Shown piece by piece: positions 34,198 through 45,606 of a stretch of 64,000 bases of DNA. The DNA comes from Hemileia vastatrix (lineage: Eukaryota > Basidiomycota > Pucciniomycetes > Pucciniales > Zaghouaniaceae): positions 17,075,212 through 17,139,211 of the forward strand of contig JASXTE010000008.1 in the NCBI GenBank assembly GCA_030280995.1. The letters run 5' to 3'. The position numbers were made by a program, and so were the translations under genes. Under the pieces are notes generated by a model. It saw nothing but the letters and a program-made list of their open reading frames with translations, did not search any database and was not told the origin of the DNA. Every line of letters begins with the position of its first letter. The stretch's first letter is position 1.

Positions 34198-37100
34198 TTA
34201 TACTTCTTCAACAGAGTAGGAAAAATTTGAAATCTCCTTGCCAGGTATCCATGCATCATGTTCCGATGATTTGTTCTTATATATCAATAAATATTCAGTA
34301 CCTCTTCCAGAAGTGATAGTTCTATCATTGAGAATTTTATCAATTTCTGCAGTTTCTGTGACTTCCTGAGGCTTTTTCTTAGGTCTTCCACTTCTTTTGG
34401 AAAATAAGTCACTGCTGGAAGTATAAGGCTTAAGCAAAGAAATGGGAAAAACAGGATGTTTCCTATCATATGGAGAATACAATACAACTTCTACTGCATT
34501 ATCTACAACCATTCTTTTAACAACAAATGGTCCTACAAAAGGATCTTTAAATTTATTGTTACCTTGTAGATTAAAATGGACAGTAGAAATCAACACTTCA
34601 TCAACCTTGTTGAATGTGTATTCTTAATGGGATTTATCCCATCTCTTCTTTTCATATTCAAATGCCTTATCAATACAGCTTTGAGCATGTTTTCTGCATA
34701 GCTGTTTCATTTGCATAAAAGATTTTACACCAGGGTGTAGTTCCAACTTAGGTAATTTATTATTGAGAATTTGAGAAGGAGTGTTTGGGACATAACCTAA
34801 CCAAAGCTCAAAAGGCTTTTTCTCAGTGACAGAATGAACAGTGCTATTATATGAAAATTCAAGACCAGGAAATAGAGTGACCCAGTCATAAGTAAATCTG
34901 TCATTGAATTTATATTCTAATCCAAAGGCACAATACCTTCTAATCATATCTTCCAGAGTTTGAATCATTCTTTCAGCTAGACCATCATTTTGAGGATGGT
35001 GAGCTGTAGACATCTTTAACTCACAGCCACAAATATCCATCAAAGAGGTCCAAAACTCAGAAGTAAATTTGATATCTCTATCAGAGATAATGGCTTTTGG
35101 AAATTCAATACTACTAAACATGTAAGACCACCATAAGAAAGCTAATTCTTTTGTGGATACATCTTTGTGGGTGGGAATAAATTTGCACATTTTTGTGAAT
35201 CTATCTACTATTACCCAACAAGACTTATAACTGTCTTTACCTGCTACAGGAAGACCAATAACAAAATCCATGTTAATTATTTGCCAAGGAGCATCAGGTG
35301 CTTCAATATGTTGTAATAACCCTGCTCTTTTACCTGTCAACCTTTTAGACTTCTGGCAGGAATCACAAGATTCAACAAATAATTTTGTATCTTCCGACAT
35401 ATTAGCACACCAAGCAGTGATTTTGATTCTAATCAATGTTTTTCAAGATCAAAATGACCAGCTAATATTTCATCATGACAAAGTTTGAGGATAGTTTCTT
35501 TCATAGAAGGAGAAATTAAAATTACATTAGTAAGCTTTCTTCTATAATATATATAACCATCTTCAATAGAAAACTTTCCTTTGATCAAAGCATTTTGATA
35601 CTTTGCAGGAAGAGTTTTAATCAATTCTTGAATTGAAGCATTCTTAAAATAATTTAAGATAGCAACTAATTTATATAAATCAGAATCTTTATCATATGAA
35701 TCCAAAATTAATTGTAATAACTATTCTTCTATATCAACTATAAATATACCATGGATATGAACAGTATCATCTTCAGGTACTTAAGCAGGATTGGAGTCAT
35801 TATTTGGCAGAGGCAATCTGGACAGCATATCAAAATTGGAGCGAAAATTTCCAGCCCTATGGTTAATTGTCATTCTTCCTCTGTATTCTTGAACAGCAAG
35901 TTGCCACCTGAACATATGTCTATTAGGTGTTTTCAGGTTTAAGAGAGACTTCACAGCACAACAGTTGGTTACCAATTCAAACTTTTGGTCATCTAGGTAG
36001 TAATGAAGCTTCTCAAGAGCCCAAACAACTGCTAAGCACTCAAACTGAGTGGCACCATATTTACATTCAGTATTTCTCAAGGTTCTTGAAATATAACAAA
36101 TTACAACCTCTGAGGATTTATCATTAATAATTTGTTTCTGGTAAAGGGCAGCACCCAGACCAACAAAGCTAGCATCTGTATACAGGAAAAAAAGTTTGTT
36201 GAAATCTGGAAGAGCTAAGATAGGGGCTGTCATTAAACAACATTTCAATGTATCAAAATCTTTTTGACAGTCAATATTCCAGATGAATGCAACATCTTTC
36301 CTAGTTAGTTTGGTAAGAGACAAGGCTATGACCTAATAATATTTAATATATTGTATATAATAGCCACAAATACCTAAAAAAATTTGGATTTCTCTTACAG
36401 AAGTTGGTGCCTTTACATTTTGAATTGCAGCAACTTTCTTGTAGTATACACAAATTTGTAGGCCTGAAACAACATGGCCAAGAACTTTTAAAGATTGAAA
36501 TCCAAATTTACACTTGTTTAAGGACAAGGTCATATTGATTTCATCCATTTTCTGAAAAACTCTAATTAAGTGAAACATATTTTCATCAAAAGTTTTAGAA
36601 AAAACAATGATATCATCAATATACACCATGAGCCATCCTTCAATAATTTCCTGATGGAAAGTGTTATCCATGAATTTTTGGAAAACTGAAGGGGCATTTT
36701 TAGGGCCAAATGGCATTCTAACATAATTATATATTCCCATATGAGTAGCAATAAGCAAAAAATTCTGATAATTTTTCTCAACTGGAACTTGATGATACCC
36801 TTTATTACCATCCAGACAACTAATAAATTTTGCAGCTTGCAAGGTAGCATGTATTGAATTAATTAAGGGTAAAGGATAAATATCATCAACAGTATAAGTG
36901 TTTAATGCTCTGTAATTCCCACATAATGTAGCCTTATCCTTTTCATAAGAAATTAAGACTGGGGAGATGACACAATATTTGGGAGTGACATCCACTTTCT
37001 CAATGATATTCCTTTTTAATAATGTGGAAATATTTACTTCAATATCCTTTATTTTTGTTGGAGAAGCAGGATATGGTTTTTTTAAGACTAGTAGGAATAT

Positions 37101-38066
37101 CACTCAAGTTACAGGATAAGGTAATTTTCATTTCTTCCTGAACACTTCCTAAGACATGAGAACCATGAGCAAAAGCCATAGGGAAAGAGGTAATTGAGGA
37201 AATAATAGAATCCTTTTGTTCACTAGTTAACTGATCACCAAAAGAATCAGTATTTATTTCATTTAATAAATCATCCATTTCAATTTTTGGTCTGCCTTTA
37301 CACTGGATCAGTGAGTTACAAGACTTTAAAAGATGCCCAGAAGGTTTTCTGGGGGAGGAAATTTTGAATTTTCTTTTGCCATTCAATCCCAAGGTGAAGC
37401 AATTATTTGCTGGGTCCAATTTCACACCAAACATGGTTAAAATAACATTACCCATAATAAGCCAACTGCTTAAATTATCATTTTTCATGACAACATATTC
37501 ACAAATAGCTCTGAAAAAACCACCATTATATTTGAAGAATACAGAAGTTTTGTATTTTCCAATAGGAATTAAGGTAGAACCATACCCTCTCCATTTTTCA
37601 GAATTTATAGGTAATAATTTATTCAAATAATCCTCATCTACTGAAGCTAAAGCTCTTTCAGACACTACACTTCCTCCAGCACTAGAGTCAAGAAATACAT
37701 CAACATTTTTACCATTAATGATAACAGGTGCCTTCAAAGGAGATATGGCTATAGAATTTTTACAAATATCTGTAATTATTTCGGCATTTTCCACTGAAGA
37801 TAAATCCAATACACATTCTTCAGATATATTATCTAAATAATGGACATCCTGCTCCAACATTAAAACATGTTTAACAGATTCATTGTCATAGGAGATATTA
37901 CTTTCACAGTCACTAGAAGAATTATTGATATCTACTTCAGCCTCATCAGTGTCTTCATTTTGTTCAACAAGATGAATTTTCTTGTCACAAACATGACCCT
38001 TTTGCCATGATTTGTTACATTTATAACAAGTATTTGCATATTTTTTAGGTGCAACTGGGGAAGAGG
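34198..38066 (-). pseudogene. element C protease, RT, RNase H, integrase, chromodomain
   Basis: The gag zinc knuckle CYKCNKSWQKGHVC-like region is at about 38030, followed by protease VFLDSSAGGSVVSERALAS (in which the usual DSGA reads DSSA). RT: CVISPVLISYEKDKATLC, MPFGPKNAPSVFQKFMD and YIDD (active site intact). RNase H: LYTDASFVGLGAALYQKQ. Integrase: CDSCQKSK, IISDRDIKFTSEFW, TAHHPQNDGLAERMIQTLED. Chromodomain: TAEIDKILNDRTITSGRGTEYL, with the very end frameshifted. At least five stops or frameshifts lie between the blocks 37860-37039, 37103-36333, 36323-35781, 35705-35433, 35436-34624 and 34596-34198. Confidence 0.85.
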
Positions 38067-38071
38067 GTTTA

Positions 38072-38728
38072 TGTCAGTCAGGCTATATCAGGAGCCCAGT
38101 AAATGATATGTTGATTTATTGGACCTGAAAGAGGGCGTAAGAATTGCATTTGATGTATATAAATTAATATTTTATTGCAGAATAAAATTATATAAGTATC
38201 TTATTAAATATAAGTGTTATATTAATTTTATTGTTATATAAATTATTTATACATTTAAATTAAGCACAATATATTTTATATTCCACAAATAATGGCGCAT
38301 TTTTATGTATTTAATAATTATAGATTAATAATTAATTAATTACAAACATATATTATAATTATATGTGTAAAATTGACTTATAATGTAATTAAATTTATAA
38401 AACTTTTTATATATTATTAAACAATATTATTTGGCGCTTTTTTGACCCTTAATTGCATCATAAAATTATTAAATAAATTATAACACTTATTTAATAACAT
38501 AGTATTAAAATCCCCACTTTAAATTACAAATATCATTAAATTAATTATATTTTTCATTTAAACTAATCATTGAATTAATTAAATAGTTAAAACAATTAAT
38601 CAAAATTGCTTTAAACTGGATTGAATTGATTACATGAATTTTTGGTGTGAAAATAATTCTATTTGTTTTACTTAAACCCTTTACATGTCACTATAATGTC
38701 TGTTTTGGATTATTTTACTCACTGTTCT
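38072..38728 (+). repeat. left (5') LTR of element D, first part
   Basis: 657 bp matching 54961-55638 or so. It ends with GTTCT (38724-38728), where E is inserted, and continues at 47488. I count four differences in the first 84 bp against the right LTR, much more than between the LTRs of E. Confidence 0.9.
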
Positions 38729-39548
38729 TGTCAAGGTACACTTTTAGTCTAGAAGATTTGGTACGTAGTTCTACAAGGATTTAAAAGGCTTAAATGGGTT
38801 CTCAACAAATTTGTACGTATTTCTTAATTCAAAGATGAATGTTTTACTCAATAAAAGAGGTAGGATTAAAATATTAATATAATTTATAAATTAGAATTAC
38901 GCTATTGTAAATACTAATGATATAGAATATAAGAATAAGTGTTTATTTGGTTAATTGTTGTAATAAAATGGTGTGGTAAGATAGAATGATCAAAAGACCA
39001 CAAAAAGAGAGGCCTTTTATAGGCAAAGGAGAGACAAAGCACGGAAATCAAATTCTAAAAACAGTAGGAAAAGAGAGAGAAAAAGAACATTCCAGAAAGA
39101 GTATTTCAAATAATAAAGTTATTCCAAAAAGAAGGCGTCAAAAAGATGTATTTACAGAGTATGTCAGAAATACATCAATATTTTTAATATTTACTGTAAA
39201 TGTCAATCCCAAATAAGAAATTTGATTTTTTTGTATATATTTAATATTATTTGAATATTTAAATCTTATTTTATCTTTGTATTTTATTTTTTAAAATATA
39301 CAGTTTTATTTTTCCCAACCTGTCAATTGAGCACGGTGTTAGAGAAAAATATAAGGGACAAAATAATTTTAATTTTACTTATTTATTTAATTAATTAATT
39401 TAATTTTAGCATTCTGTAACTAGTTAATTTATAACTAATTTTAATGTAACTAAATGATAATTAAATAATAATTAAAGATGATAAGGTGCGGCTTCATCCA
39501 GTAAATAATTACTTATTTCACTGGGTAAGTCTAGTAGCCTGGCTGACA
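38729..39548 (-). repeat. 3' LTR of element E
   Basis: 820 bp, about 99% identical to 46663-47482. Upstream of it on the sense strand is the polypurine tract AGAGTAAGGGAG, shared with D. An open frame of 76 codons at 38986-39216 is present in both LTRs because they are copies; it is not good evidence of a protein. Confidence 0.95.
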
Positions 39549-39582
39549 CTCCCTTACTCTAAAAAAAATAATAAAAAAAATG

Positions 39583-42500
39583 CTATGATTTTTTCTTCTT
39601 ATACTTTTTTAGTAGAGTAGGAAGATTAGATATCTCCTTCCCAGGTATCCAAGAATCATATTCAGATGATTTATTCTTGAATCTCAATAAGTATTCTGTA
39701 CCTTTCTCAGCAGTGACTATTCTGTCATTTAATATTTTTTCAATTTCTGCTGTCTCAGTGATTTCATTTGGGGTTTTCTTTGGTCTACCCCTCCTTCTTG
39801 GAAATAAATCACTATTGGATGTGTAAGGTTTCAAAAGAGATATTGGAAAAACAGGATGTTTTCTGTCATATGGGGAATACAGAATAACTTCAACTGCATT
39901 ATCTCCAATCATTCTTCTGACAACAAAAGGACGAACAAATGGATCTTTTAATTTGTTATTACCTTGTAAGTTGAAGTGGACTGTAGAAATCAACACTTCA
40001 TCACCCTTTTTAAAAGTGTATTCTTTATGGGATTTGTCCCATCTTTTCTTCTCATATTCAAATGATTTTTCAATACATTTTTGAGCATGATTTCTGCATA
40101 GTTGTTGCATTTGAAGAAAAGATTTTACACCAGGATGTATATCCAATTTAGGTATTTTGTTATTGAGAAATTGGGCAGGAGTATTAGGAACATATCCAAG
40201 CCAGAGCTCAAAAGGCTTTCTTTGAGTAACAGAATGAACAGTGCTATTATAAGCAAATTCTAACCCAGGAAGTAAGGTAACCCAATCATGAGTGAATCTG
40301 TCATTATCTTTATACTCAAGGCCAAAGGCACAATATCTTCTTATCATGTCCTCTAAAGTCTGAATCATTCTTTCAGCTAAACCATCAGTCTGAGGGTGAT
40401 GGGCAGTAGAAAGTTTTAGATCACAACCACAAACATCCATCAGAGACATCCAAAATTCAGAAGTAAAGTTAGGGTCTCTGTCAGAGATTATGGATTTAGG
40501 AAAACCAGCAGTATTAAACATATGAGACCACCATAAGAAAGCTAATTCTTTAGTGGAAACATCCTTGTGGGTAGGGATAAATTTACACATTTTTGTGAAT
40601 CTGTCCACAATAACCCAACAAGAGTTATAACTGTCTTTACCAGCAATAAGTAATCCTGTTACAAAATCCATGTTTATTATTTGCCATGGGGCATCAGGAG
40701 GTTCAATATGTTGCATTAATCCTGCTCTTTTACCAGTTAATCTTTTTGATTTTTGGCATGAATCACAGGATTCAACATATAATTTTGTGTCTTCAGACAT
40801 ATTAGCCCACCAAGCAGTGTTCTTAATTCTGATCATTGTTTTGTCAAGATCAAAATGTCCAGCTAATATGTCATCATGACAAATTTTCAAGATGATTTCT
40901 TTCATAGAAGGAGGAATAACAATAACATTACTCAACTTTCTTCTATAATATAGATATCCTTCATCAATTGAAAATTTTCCTTTTTCCAAACCTTTTTGGT
41001 ACTTTGGTGGAAGGGTTTTAATTAATGCTTGTATTGAAGCATTCTTTGGATCATTTAATATGGTGCATAACTTTTTCAAGTCAGTGTCCTTATCATATGA
41101 TTCCAGAATAAGCTGTAATAGCTCTTCCTCCATATCAACCACATATATCCCATGGATATGGATAATTTCATCCTCAGGATCATATGCAGGATTTGAGTCA
41201 TCATTTGGTAAGGGTAACCTTGATAACATATCCACATTTGAGTGACCAATACCAGCTCTGTGAATAATTGTCATTCTCCCTCTGTACTCTTGAACAGCCA
41301 GCTGCCATCTAAACATATGTCTATTAGGTGTTTTCAAGTTTAAAAGGGATTTAACTGCACTGCAGTCAGTGACAAGTTCAAATTTCTGGTCATCTAGGTA
41401 ATAATGAAGCTTTTCTAGAGCCCATACTACAGCTAAACACTCTAATTGAGTAGCACCATATTTCAATTCACTATTTCTCAAGGTTCTTGAAATATAACAA
41501 ATTACTACTTCTGAAACTTTATCATTTATCACTTGTTTTTGATGGAGGGCAGCACCAAGACCAATGAAACTGGCATCAGTGTACAAAACAAATGGTTGAT
41601 CAAAGTCAGGTAAAGCAAGAATTGGTGCTGACATCAAACAGTGTTTCATAGTGTCAAAGGCTCTTTGTCTTTCACTATTCCAGACAAAAGCAACATCCTT
41701 TCTAGTTAATTGGGTAAGGGGTAAAGCTATGACTTGGTAATTTTTAATATACTGTCTATAGTATCCACACATTCCCAAAAAACTTTGGAGCTCTCTTACT
41801 GTTGTAGGAGCTTTCACCTGTTGTATGGCTGCCACTTTGTTCTGGTCAACACATATCTGTAAGCCTGAAACAACATGGCCAAGAACTTTTAAAGAATGGA
41901 AACCAAATTTACATTTCTTCAAAGCAAGTGTCATATTTATTTCGTCCATTTTCTGGAATACCTTACACAGGTGTTTAAGATGGTCCTCAAATGTTTTTGA
42001 GAATATAATGATATCATCAATATAAACCATCAGCCAACCTTCAATTATCTCTTGATGGAATGTGTTATCCATTACTTTTTGGAAAACAGAAGGGGCATTT
42101 TTAGGGCCAAATGGCATCCTAATATACTTATAAATACCCATATGAGTGGCAATCATCAGAAAGTTCTGAGAGTTTTTCTCAACAGGTACCTGGTGATATC
42201 CCTTATTACCATCCAAACAGCTGATATATTTAGCACCCTGTAAAGTAGCATGTATAGAGCTGATTCTGGGTAAAGGATAGATATCATCAACAGTATAAGT
42301 ATTTAGTGCTCTATAATCACCACATAACCTGGATTTATCTTTCTCATAAGAAATTAGGACAGGTGAGATAACACAATATTTAGGTGTTTCAACTACCTTT
42401 TCAATAATATTCATTTTTAAAAGGGTAGAGATATTATCTTCAATATCTTTTCTCTTTGTGGGAGAAGCAGGATAAGGCTTCTTCTTTAAACTAGGTGGTA

Positions 42501-45500
42501 TATCAGTTAATGGGCAAGACAATGAAAGTTTCATTTCCTCTTTCACTAATCCCAGTTCATGTGACCCATGAGCAAAGGCCATAGGAAAAGATTTTATCAA
42601 GTTAATGATGGAATCTTTATCCTCACCAGAAAGTTGTTCTCCAAAAGAGGCATTGTCAATTTCAGACATAAGGGCATGCATTTCTTTTGTAGATCTTCCT
42701 TTATATTGAACCACAGAATTACATGTGTTCAATTCTGGTTTTAATAATTTTTTAGGGGAGGAAATTTTAAATTTTCTCTTCCCATTCAACCCCATTGTGA
42801 AACATTTGTTTGAAGGATCCAATTTTATGCCATACTTGGTTAAAATATCATTCCCTACGATAAACCAATTGCTCAAGTTATCATTTTTCATGACAACAAA
42901 ATCACAAATAGCTCTTACAAAACCATGGTTATATTTAAAAAACACTGTGGCTTTGTATTTACCAATGGGGGACAAAACAGAGCCATACCCTCTCCAATTT
43001 TCAGAAATGATAGGCAACAGTTTAGATTTATAGTCTTGATCTACTGAGGCAAGTGCTCTTTCAGATACTACACTTCCTCCAGCTCCAGAATCCAGAACAA
43101 CTTCAATGCTGGTTCCATTAATCAAGACTGGTGCCTTAAGAGGGGCAATAACAATTGAGTTATCCTCAATGTTCTTTATGATCTCAGCATCCTCAACTGT
43201 AGATAAATCATTATTATCAATGTCAATAGTATTTAAATAATGAATATCTTCTTCCAGCATCAAGATTTCTTGTTGAGATTCATATGAAATATTGCTGGCA
43301 CAATCACTTGATGTATCATCCAGTGCCACTGTGTCATCAGCATGCTCCTCTGTTTGTTCCACAAGATTTATCTTCTTGTCACAAACATGGCCTTTCTGCC
43401 AAGGCTTGTTGCACTTGAAGCAAGTGTTTGTTGCATACTTCTTTGGTGCAATAGGGGCAGAAGGTTTACCAACCTTTTCCAGAGGTTTTTGTTGGTAAGT
43501 GGAGGGTTTCTCCAAAGGGGTCCTAGGAATGAATCTTCTTGCATCATACTTATTGTTTAGAAGTATCTCATTGCAAGTATTAATGAAAGAAGAGGGTTCT
43601 TTGGAGAACTCAGTCCTAGCCACAATCAAGTCTCTCAGAGACATTGGTAATTTATAGAGGATCCTGTCCTTCCATAAATCAAACTCCATATTTGGGTCCA
43701 TTGCCCTTAAGATTTTTACAAGTTTCATTAAAAACTCAATAGGTTTATCAGTGGAAGAGCTATATCTAGTTTCCTCATACTGCCTTTGTTGAGCCATTCT
43801 GAACTTGGAGCCACCAAATTGTGCTTTAATTAATTTCTTCCAATCCTCCCATGAGTAGTCATTCCCATCCAGGAGAACGGATTCATACCACATCAGGGCA
43901 ACATTAGTGAACAAAGAAATTAATTTGGACACAATTTCCTCATCTGGGAGTTTGTAAGAATTTTTTAAATTATCAATTCTGCAAATAAATGGTTGCCAAT
44001 CAGAGGAAGAATCACCATCAAATGTTGGGTACTGGTCAAGTTTTGGCCAATTCTTTTGATTTGAAGGAGTCTCCTTAGTACTAGCTTGTTTCTGAGTAAG
44101 AAGCAGCTGTAATTTCTCTAATTGTGCTGAAATCTCATTGTTTAATCCTTCTGTTGCAGATCCTGGTGCATCATCAGTTTTTGATGGAAACTCAGTGTTA
44201 TCAACAGGTATTTCTGGATCAATTTTTATTTTAGATGAACTAGCCACAGGTACTGGTTGAGAATCCTGCACTATATGTTCCTTCACAGAATTGTCAGAAT
44301 ATTTTTGGTCATTTAACAATGAGTTCAATGTTTCTTCAATGGTTGTTAGTCTTGTTTTCATTCTTGGAAGACTAGATAAACTTTCATTGACAGTTGCAAA
44401 AGATAATTGATTTTTATGTTGAAAAGATGACAAATGGTCACTCAATCCTTTCAGATTTATTTTATCTATTTCGACCTCCTGGCAACAGGCAGATACAGTA
44501 TCTTTTAGTTTAGACAAATCATTTTTTATATTTTGCCATAAAGCAATTTTCTTTTCATGAGTTGCTTTGTAATGAGACAATTCATCAGAGACTCTCTGTG
44601 CTTCACTTTTTAATGCTTGATAACCCTGATCAGTTAACAAACTATTATATCTCTGAGTCAATTGCATATTGTTCATTATATGATTTTGCTTGGCAATAAT
44701 ATCTCTCAAGTGCTCATCATTAATTCTTGCTACATCTGGAGTGTTTCTCAATAAGGAAACTGAGTAACTTTCCAGGCTCTCATAGAACTCAGGGTCAAGA
44801 GTTTCATCAATCACAGTCATATCAGGATTAATCATTGAGGTAGCAATTAAAAGTAATGGATTAGATACATGAGATAACTGTCTACTATTCCCAACTTCTA
44901 TAGGTCTCAAGGTTTCATCCTGCCTTCCAGATTTACCTGAAGGAACAGAGTCAGCCACAAGAAAAGGCACTTGAGAATCAATAGAGGGACGTACCAGGGT
45001 TTGCTGGGTATCACCATATTGGGCTTCCTTCTTCTTTTGCCTCCTTGATAAGGGTGGGGAGGAGTGGGGTTTGCCTGGGTGGGCCTTGATGGACCTACCT
45101 GAGGTAATTGATGCTGATTTTGAGCTAAGTAGTCCCACTGTGTGTTCAGCCAGTCCCACTGCCACTTGGACACTTCCAACATCTCTTGGGATTGGGGAGC
45201 CAATTGTTGTTGATCCCTGGGAGGAAGAGGTTTCCTTTTCTCTTGGAGAGAAGTATTTTTTCTTTTCTCCCATTCTTCCAAGGCATCTACCCTTACCTTT
45301 AGTTTTAAGCTGTCTGTCTTTAACTCCTTTATGTGGGTTGACAGATTCTTTATCTGCTGGGACAACGGCATCTTTTTTATCTTGAAGCCTCTTGGAAGCT
45401 CTTCTGGTGGGTTTGTCCTGGGTTTCTGATCCTGAGTATTGTCCACTAGGATTTCTACTTCTTCCATTTCCACATCCTGTTTGGGGCAAGGATTTATTAG

Positions 45501-45606
45501 TTTGAGAAATTCTTCTTGTTAAAGGAGAACTTACAGAAGTAGGCTCATCATAATCAATTAAGTCTAGTTCTTCTTCACGTGAAGCAAAGCCACTTTGATC
45601 AGTCAT
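39583..45606 (-). CDS. element E gag-pol polyprotein
   Basis: One uninterrupted frame of 2,007 residues encodes the particle protein and replication enzymes of a chromovirus-type Ty3/gypsy retrotransposon. In order: gag with a Ser/Lys-rich N-terminus, coiled-coil stretches (about 330-430), core NWPKLDQYPTFDGDSSSDWQ, and knuckle CFKCNKPWQKGHVC (from residue 729); aspartic protease VVLDSGAGGSV (Asp near 839); RT CVISPVLISYEKDK, MPFGPKNAPSVFQKVMD and YIDD (1195-1198); RNase H LYTDASFIGLGAALHQKQ; integrase CDSCQKSK zinc finger with catalytic D1647, D1709 and E1745 (spacing DX35E); and C-terminal chromodomain EIEKILNDRIVTAEKGTEYL (about 1950-2000), which in this clade directs insertion to marked chromatin. 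All catalytic residues are present. Start MTDQSGFASREEELD follows a non-coding leader. A second frame overlaps the N-terminal part. Confidence 0.95.
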   Translation of the reverse strand: MTDQSGFASREEELDLIDYDEPTSVSSPLTRRISQTNKSLPQTGCGNGRSRNPSGQYSGSETQDKPTRRASKRLQDKKDAVVPADKESVNPHKGVKDRQLKTKGKGRCLGRMGEKKKYFSPREKETSSSQGSTTIGSPIPRDVGSVQVAVGLAEHTVGLLSSKSASITSGRSIKAHPGKPHSSPPLSRRQKKKEAQYGDTQQTLVRPSIDSQVPFLVADSVPSGKSGRQDETLRPIEVGNSRQLSHVSNPLLLIATSMINPDMTVIDETLDPEFYESLESYSVSLLRNTPDVARINDEHLRDIIAKQNHIMNNMQLTQRYNSLLTDQGYQALKSEAQRVSDELSHYKATHEKKIALWQNIKNDLSKLKDTVSACCQEVEIDKINLKGLSDHLSSFQHKNQLSFATVNESLSSLPRMKTRLTTIEETLNSLLNDQKYSDNSVKEHIVQDSQPVPVASSSKIKIDPEIPVDNTEFPSKTDDAPGSATEGLNNEISAQLEKLQLLLTQKQASTKETPSNQKNWPKLDQYPTFDGDSSSDWQPFICRIDNLKNSYKLPDEEIVSKLISLFTNVALMWYESVLLDGNDYSWEDWKKLIKAQFGGSKFRMAQQRQYEETRYSSSTDKPIEFLMKLVKILRAMDPNMEFDLWKDRILYKLPMSLRDLIVARTEFSKEPSSFINTCNEILLNNKYDARRFIPRTPLEKPSTYQQKPLEKVGKPSAPIAPKKYATNTCFKCNKPWQKGHVCDKKINLVEQTEEHADDTVALDDTSSDCASNISYESQQEILMLEEDIHYLNTIDIDNNDLSTVEDAEIIKNIEDNSIVIAPLKAPVLINGTSIEVVLDSGAGGSVVSERALASVDQDYKSKLLPIISENWRGYGSVLSPIGKYKATVFFKYNHGFVRAICDFVVMKNDNLSNWFIVGNDILTKYGIKLDPSNKCFTMGLNGKRKFKISSPKKLLKPELNTCNSVVQYKGRSTKEMHALMSEIDNASFGEQLSGEDKDSIINLIKSFPMAFAHGSHELGLVKEEMKLSLSCPLTDIPPSLKKKPYPASPTKRKDIEDNISTLLKMNIIEKVVETPKYCVISPVLISYEKDKSRLCGDYRALNTYTVDDIYPLPRISSIHATLQGAKYISCLDGNKGYHQVPVEKNSQNFLMIATHMGIYKYIRMPFGPKNAPSVFQKVMDNTFHQEIIEGWLMVYIDDIIIFSKTFEDHLKHLCKVFQKMDEINMTLALKKCKFGFHSLKVLGHVVSGLQICVDQNKVAAIQQVKAPTTVRELQSFLGMCGYYRQYIKNYQVIALPLTQLTRKDVAFVWNSERQRAFDTMKHCLMSAPILALPDFDQPFVLYTDASFIGLGAALHQKQVINDKVSEVVICYISRTLRNSELKYGATQLECLAVVWALEKLHYYLDDQKFELVTDCSAVKSLLNLKTPNRHMFRWQLAVQEYRGRMTIIHRAGIGHSNVDMLSRLPLPNDDSNPAYDPEDEIIHIHGIYVVDMEEELLQLILESYDKDTDLKKLCTILNDPKNASIQALIKTLPPKYQKGLEKGKFSIDEGYLYYRRKLSNVIVIPPSMKEIILKICHDDILAGHFDLDKTMIRIKNTAWWANMSEDTKLYVESCDSCQKSKRLTGKRAGLMQHIEPPDAPWQIINMDFVTGLLIAGKDSYNSCWVIVDRFTKMCKFIPTHKDVSTKELAFLWWSHMFNTAGFPKSIISDRDPNFTSEFWMSLMDVCGCDLKLSTAHHPQTDGLAERMIQTLEDMIRRYCAFGLEYKDNDRFTHDWVTLLPGLEFAYNSTVHSVTQRKPFELWLGYVPNTPAQFLNNKIPKLDIHPGVKSFLQMQQLCRNHAQKCIEKSFEYEKKRWDKSHKEYTFKKGDEVLISTVHFNLQGNNKLKDPFVRPFVVRRMIGDNAVEVILYSPYDRKHPVFPISLLKPYTSNSDLFPRRRGRPKKTPNEITETAEIEKILNDRIVTAEKGTEYLLRFKNKSSEYDSWIPGKEISNLPTLLKKYKKKKS
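44907..45473 (-). CDS. overlapping +1-frame ORF in gag of element E
   Basis: It starts MEMEEVEILVDN in the +1 frame relative to gag and runs 188 codons. Residues about 31-70 (FKIKKMPLSQQIKNLSTHIK and on) look like a coiled coil; then a Gln-rich part, WQWDWLNTQWDYL, a Pro-rich part and PHPYQGGKRRRKP. The same protein is visible in D (48929-49435) and C (58331-57819). Over 36 aligned residues of the coiled coil I count 24 identities with C, with most others conservative, whereas the gag frame over the same DNA is much less alike. That pattern suggests selection on this frame. The conserved part ends at Pro-Trp followed by GTACGT, a possible splice donor. Product function unknown. Confidence 0.55.
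   Translation of the reverse strand: MEMEEVEILVDNTQDQKPRTNPPEELPRGFKIKKMPLSQQIKNLSTHIKELKTDSLKLKVRVDALEEWEKRKNTSLQEKRKPLPPRDQQQLAPQSQEMLEVSKWQWDWLNTQWDYLAQNQHQLPQVGPSRPTQANPTPPHPYQGGKRRRKPNMVIPSKPWYVPLLILKCLFLWLTLFLQVNLEGRMKP

Noticed and set aside
38986..39216. 76-codon frame present in both LTRs of E as a possible LTR-encoded gene
   Set aside because: Its presence in both LTRs is expected from LTR identity. I saw no sign of it in the LTRs of C or D.
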